DNA of 7,047 nt from Roseimaritima sp. GTDB taxonomy: Bacteria; Planctomycetota; Planctomycetia; Pirellulales; Pirellulaceae. The stretch is taken from contig SLFV01000275.1 of the NCBI GenBank assembly GCA_007124075.1, positions 1 to 7,047 of the forward strand. The letters are read 5' to 3'. A program made the translations under genes and the position numbers. Shown in pieces: positions 5,523-7,047 of this stretch. The notes below the pieces were generated by a model. The model saw only the letters and a program-made list of their open reading frames with translations, was not told the DNA's origin and did no database searches. Positions within the stretch are counted from its first letter, which is position 1. Every line of letters begins with the position of its first letter.

Positions 5523-6977
5523 TCAGCCGGTCTCGAATTCCACAACTTGAAGCTCCGGATACTTCTCCTCGAGGTCATCCACCAAATCGAATCCCACGCT
5601 GGAAATGTTGGCGATATTCAGGTAACGCAAATCCGGCAATTCGGCCAACCGGCGGATGCTTTCCTCACTGATTTCCGTGCCCGCAACATTTAATCGGCGC
5701 AAGCGTTCAAACTGCACGAGTGTGTCAATGGATTGATCGCTGATCGAAGTCGCCTTCAGGTCCAAGTCCTCCAGTTCCGCCATCCCACCTAGGCTTGCGA
5801 ACGCTTCGTCACCGATCCGTGTTTCCCACAGTCCCAGCACACGCAACTGAGTCAATTTGCCCAGTGGCTTAAAGCCTTCGGGAGTAATCAACCTGCATTC
5901 ACTCAGGTCCAAAAATTGGACATTCGGTAGTTCACTGAGAATTGCAACGCCACTGTCGTCGATCGAGGTACCGCGGAGTTCCAGACGCTCCAGTCGATCC
6001 AGCTTGGCGACATGCTGAAATCCCTCGCCCGTGATATCCGTGTCGCGAATTCGCAGCCGCCTCAAAGCTGGCAGGTTGGCAACCGCCGCCATACCCTCGT
6101 CGGTGATCTTGCAGGAATCCATTTGAATCGACTCCAACGTTGGCATCCTGCCCAACATTTCCAAAGTCTTGTCGCTTACAGAGGTGCAATAGTTGACGTT
6201 GAACGACTTCAGTTTCATGTCGGCAAGCTTTGCCAAGCCGGAATCGGTGACCTTTGACTTTTCCAACTGCACATCGACAAGACTGGGCAATTTGGCGACG
6301 AATTCCATCCCCGCGTCGCCGATGTTGCTGTTACGAACATCCAGTGCACGAAGCTTTGCCAACCCCACCAAATGCCGCAAACCCGCATCGGAAATCGATG
6401 TTCTTCTTAAGAATAACGCCTCCAGATTGGCCAGTTTGCCGATCGTCGGCAGCACCGCATCGGTGATCGCGGTGTCGGTCAGGTCCAGTCGTTTCAACTG
6501 GGTGAGCTTCTGGATTGCCTCCAGACCATCATCGGTTAATTCGGGACCGCTAAGCGTTAAGACTTGGACAAAGGGAACACCTGAAAAATGGGCAAACGTG
6601 GCCGGAATATCCCCTTTGGCTCCAAACGCCAAACCCGTTACCCGCCCCTGGCTATCTTTGGTCAACAAATAGCCTGCTTCCTCCAAGGCAGCCACCGCAT
6701 CTGCGGACTGCTCCGGCGCGTCCGCGGATCGTGCGGGTGGTTTTGCGGGGACCGGGGTTTCCGCCCGTGTCGGCGGCACCGGGGGGGTGGACGTCATCGC
6801 CGAATCGACCAGCGGGAACGGTTTGGGAACCTCGGGATGATCCAACCTTAAAAGATCTTCCTTTGTCGTATTGGTCGGTTCGAAGGCAAATTCCGGTTGA
6901 CAACCGGCCTGCAAAAGAACACCGGCAAGCGCCAGCGCAAGGACACCAATATTACGCGAATATAAAACAGTCATCAC
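5523..6977 (-). CDS. Leucine-rich-repeat lipoprotein (planctomycete-type 24-residue LRRs)
   Basis: A 484-residue exported protein. The N-terminus has R8, a hydrophobic run (GVLALALAGVLLQ) and AGC with Cys26, a likely signal peptidase II lipobox, although Gln at -3 is unusual. Residues ~48-90 are a Pro/Ala-rich linker. Residues ~92-136 form a cap that looks like a degenerate repeat. Thirteen LRRs then run from 137 to 449 on the pattern LxxLxLxxTxITDxGLxxLxxLxx. Most are 24 residues; repeat 5 has 23, and repeats 6 and 10 have 25. A divergent cap closes the solenoid at ~450-484. Such solenoids bind proteins or other ligands; no catalytic domain is present. The start is the first of two adjacent ATGs (6977, 6974), since the signal sequence follows directly; no clear Shine-Dalgarno sequence precedes it. 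The gene converges with the isomerase gene. The binding partner, and which membrane it is anchored to, cannot be told. Confidence 0.92.
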   Translation of the reverse strand: MMTVLYSRNIGVLALALAGVLLQAGCQPEFAFEPTNTTKEDLLRLDHPEVPKPFPLVDSAMTSTPPVPPTRAETPVPAKPPARSADAPEQSADAVAALEEAGYLLTKDSQGRVTGLAFGAKGDIPATFAHFSGVPFVQVLTLSGPELTDDGLEAIQKLTQLKRLDLTDTAITDAVLPTIGKLANLEALFLRRTSISDAGLRHLVGLAKLRALDVRNSNIGDAGMEFVAKLPSLVDVQLEKSKVTDSGLAKLADMKLKSFNVNYCTSVSDKTLEMLGRMPTLESIQMDSCKITDEGMAAVANLPALRRLRIRDTDITGEGFQHVAKLDRLERLELRGTSIDDSGVAILSELPNVQFLDLSECRLITPEGFKPLGKLTQLRVLGLWETRIGDEAFASLGGMAELEDLDLKATSISDQSIDTLVQFERLRRLNVAGTEISEESIRRLAELPDLRYLNIANISSVGFDLVDDLEEKYPELQVVEFETG

Positions 6978-7047
6978 TTTGTGCTGCAGCGAAAGTTTTG
7001 GCAGTTCAAAGCTGCCGTAAACGAGTCAATTCAATACCAATCCGCTA

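Noticed and set aside
7000..7016. Short hairpin GGCAG/CTGCC upstream of the LRR gene
   Set aside because: A 5-bp stem with a 7-base loop is expected by chance, and no operator symmetry or promoter box could be tied to it.

Overview
The window looks like chromosomal DNA from a planctomycete, most likely a Pirellulaceae (Rhodopirellula-like) bacterium. The reasons are moderate GC content, genes mostly without a clear Shine-Dalgarno sequence, a 24-residue leucine-rich-repeat lipoprotein of the planctomycete type, a very large secreted protein of a poorly characterised kind, and a sugar-isomerase-like protein whose sequence resembles a planctomycete family. This assignment is inference from remembered family resemblance; no search was possible.

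Layout, left to right. The 3' end of a membrane-protein gene runs off the left edge (+, ends at 100). A PP2C-type Ser/Thr phosphatase with two C-terminal membrane helices follows (+, 289-1575). A roughly 934-residue secreted multidomain protein with a glycoside-hydrolase-like TIM-barrel core lies on the minus strand (1636-4440). A TIM-barrel sugar phosphate isomerase/epimerase-like protein is on the plus strand (4653-5429). An LRR lipoprotein is on the minus strand (5523-6977). From the phosphatase onward the strand alternates gene by gene, giving two convergent junctions (1576-1635 and 5430-5522) and one divergent one (4441-4652), so each of these four genes appears to be its own transcription unit. 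No gap exceeds 300 bases: 101-288 holds a probable promoter, 4441-4652 holds a strongly structured element, and the remaining gaps are under 100 bases. No tRNA, rRNA, CRISPR array or insertion sequence was seen.

The genes do not form an obvious pathway. The phosphatase would reverse Ser/Thr phosphorylation at the inner membrane face. The large protein and the LRR lipoprotein act outside the cytoplasm, presumably in carbohydrate handling or protein binding. The isomerase-like protein is cytosolic and seems to have lost most of the usual metal ligands.

The two most interesting signals are non-coding. One is a 20-bp motif (17/20 identical between two copies) that begins exactly at the stop codon of two unrelated genes. 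The other is a leader upstream of the large secreted protein, in which three complementary G5/C5 segments allow two mutually exclusive folds, one of them terminator-like.
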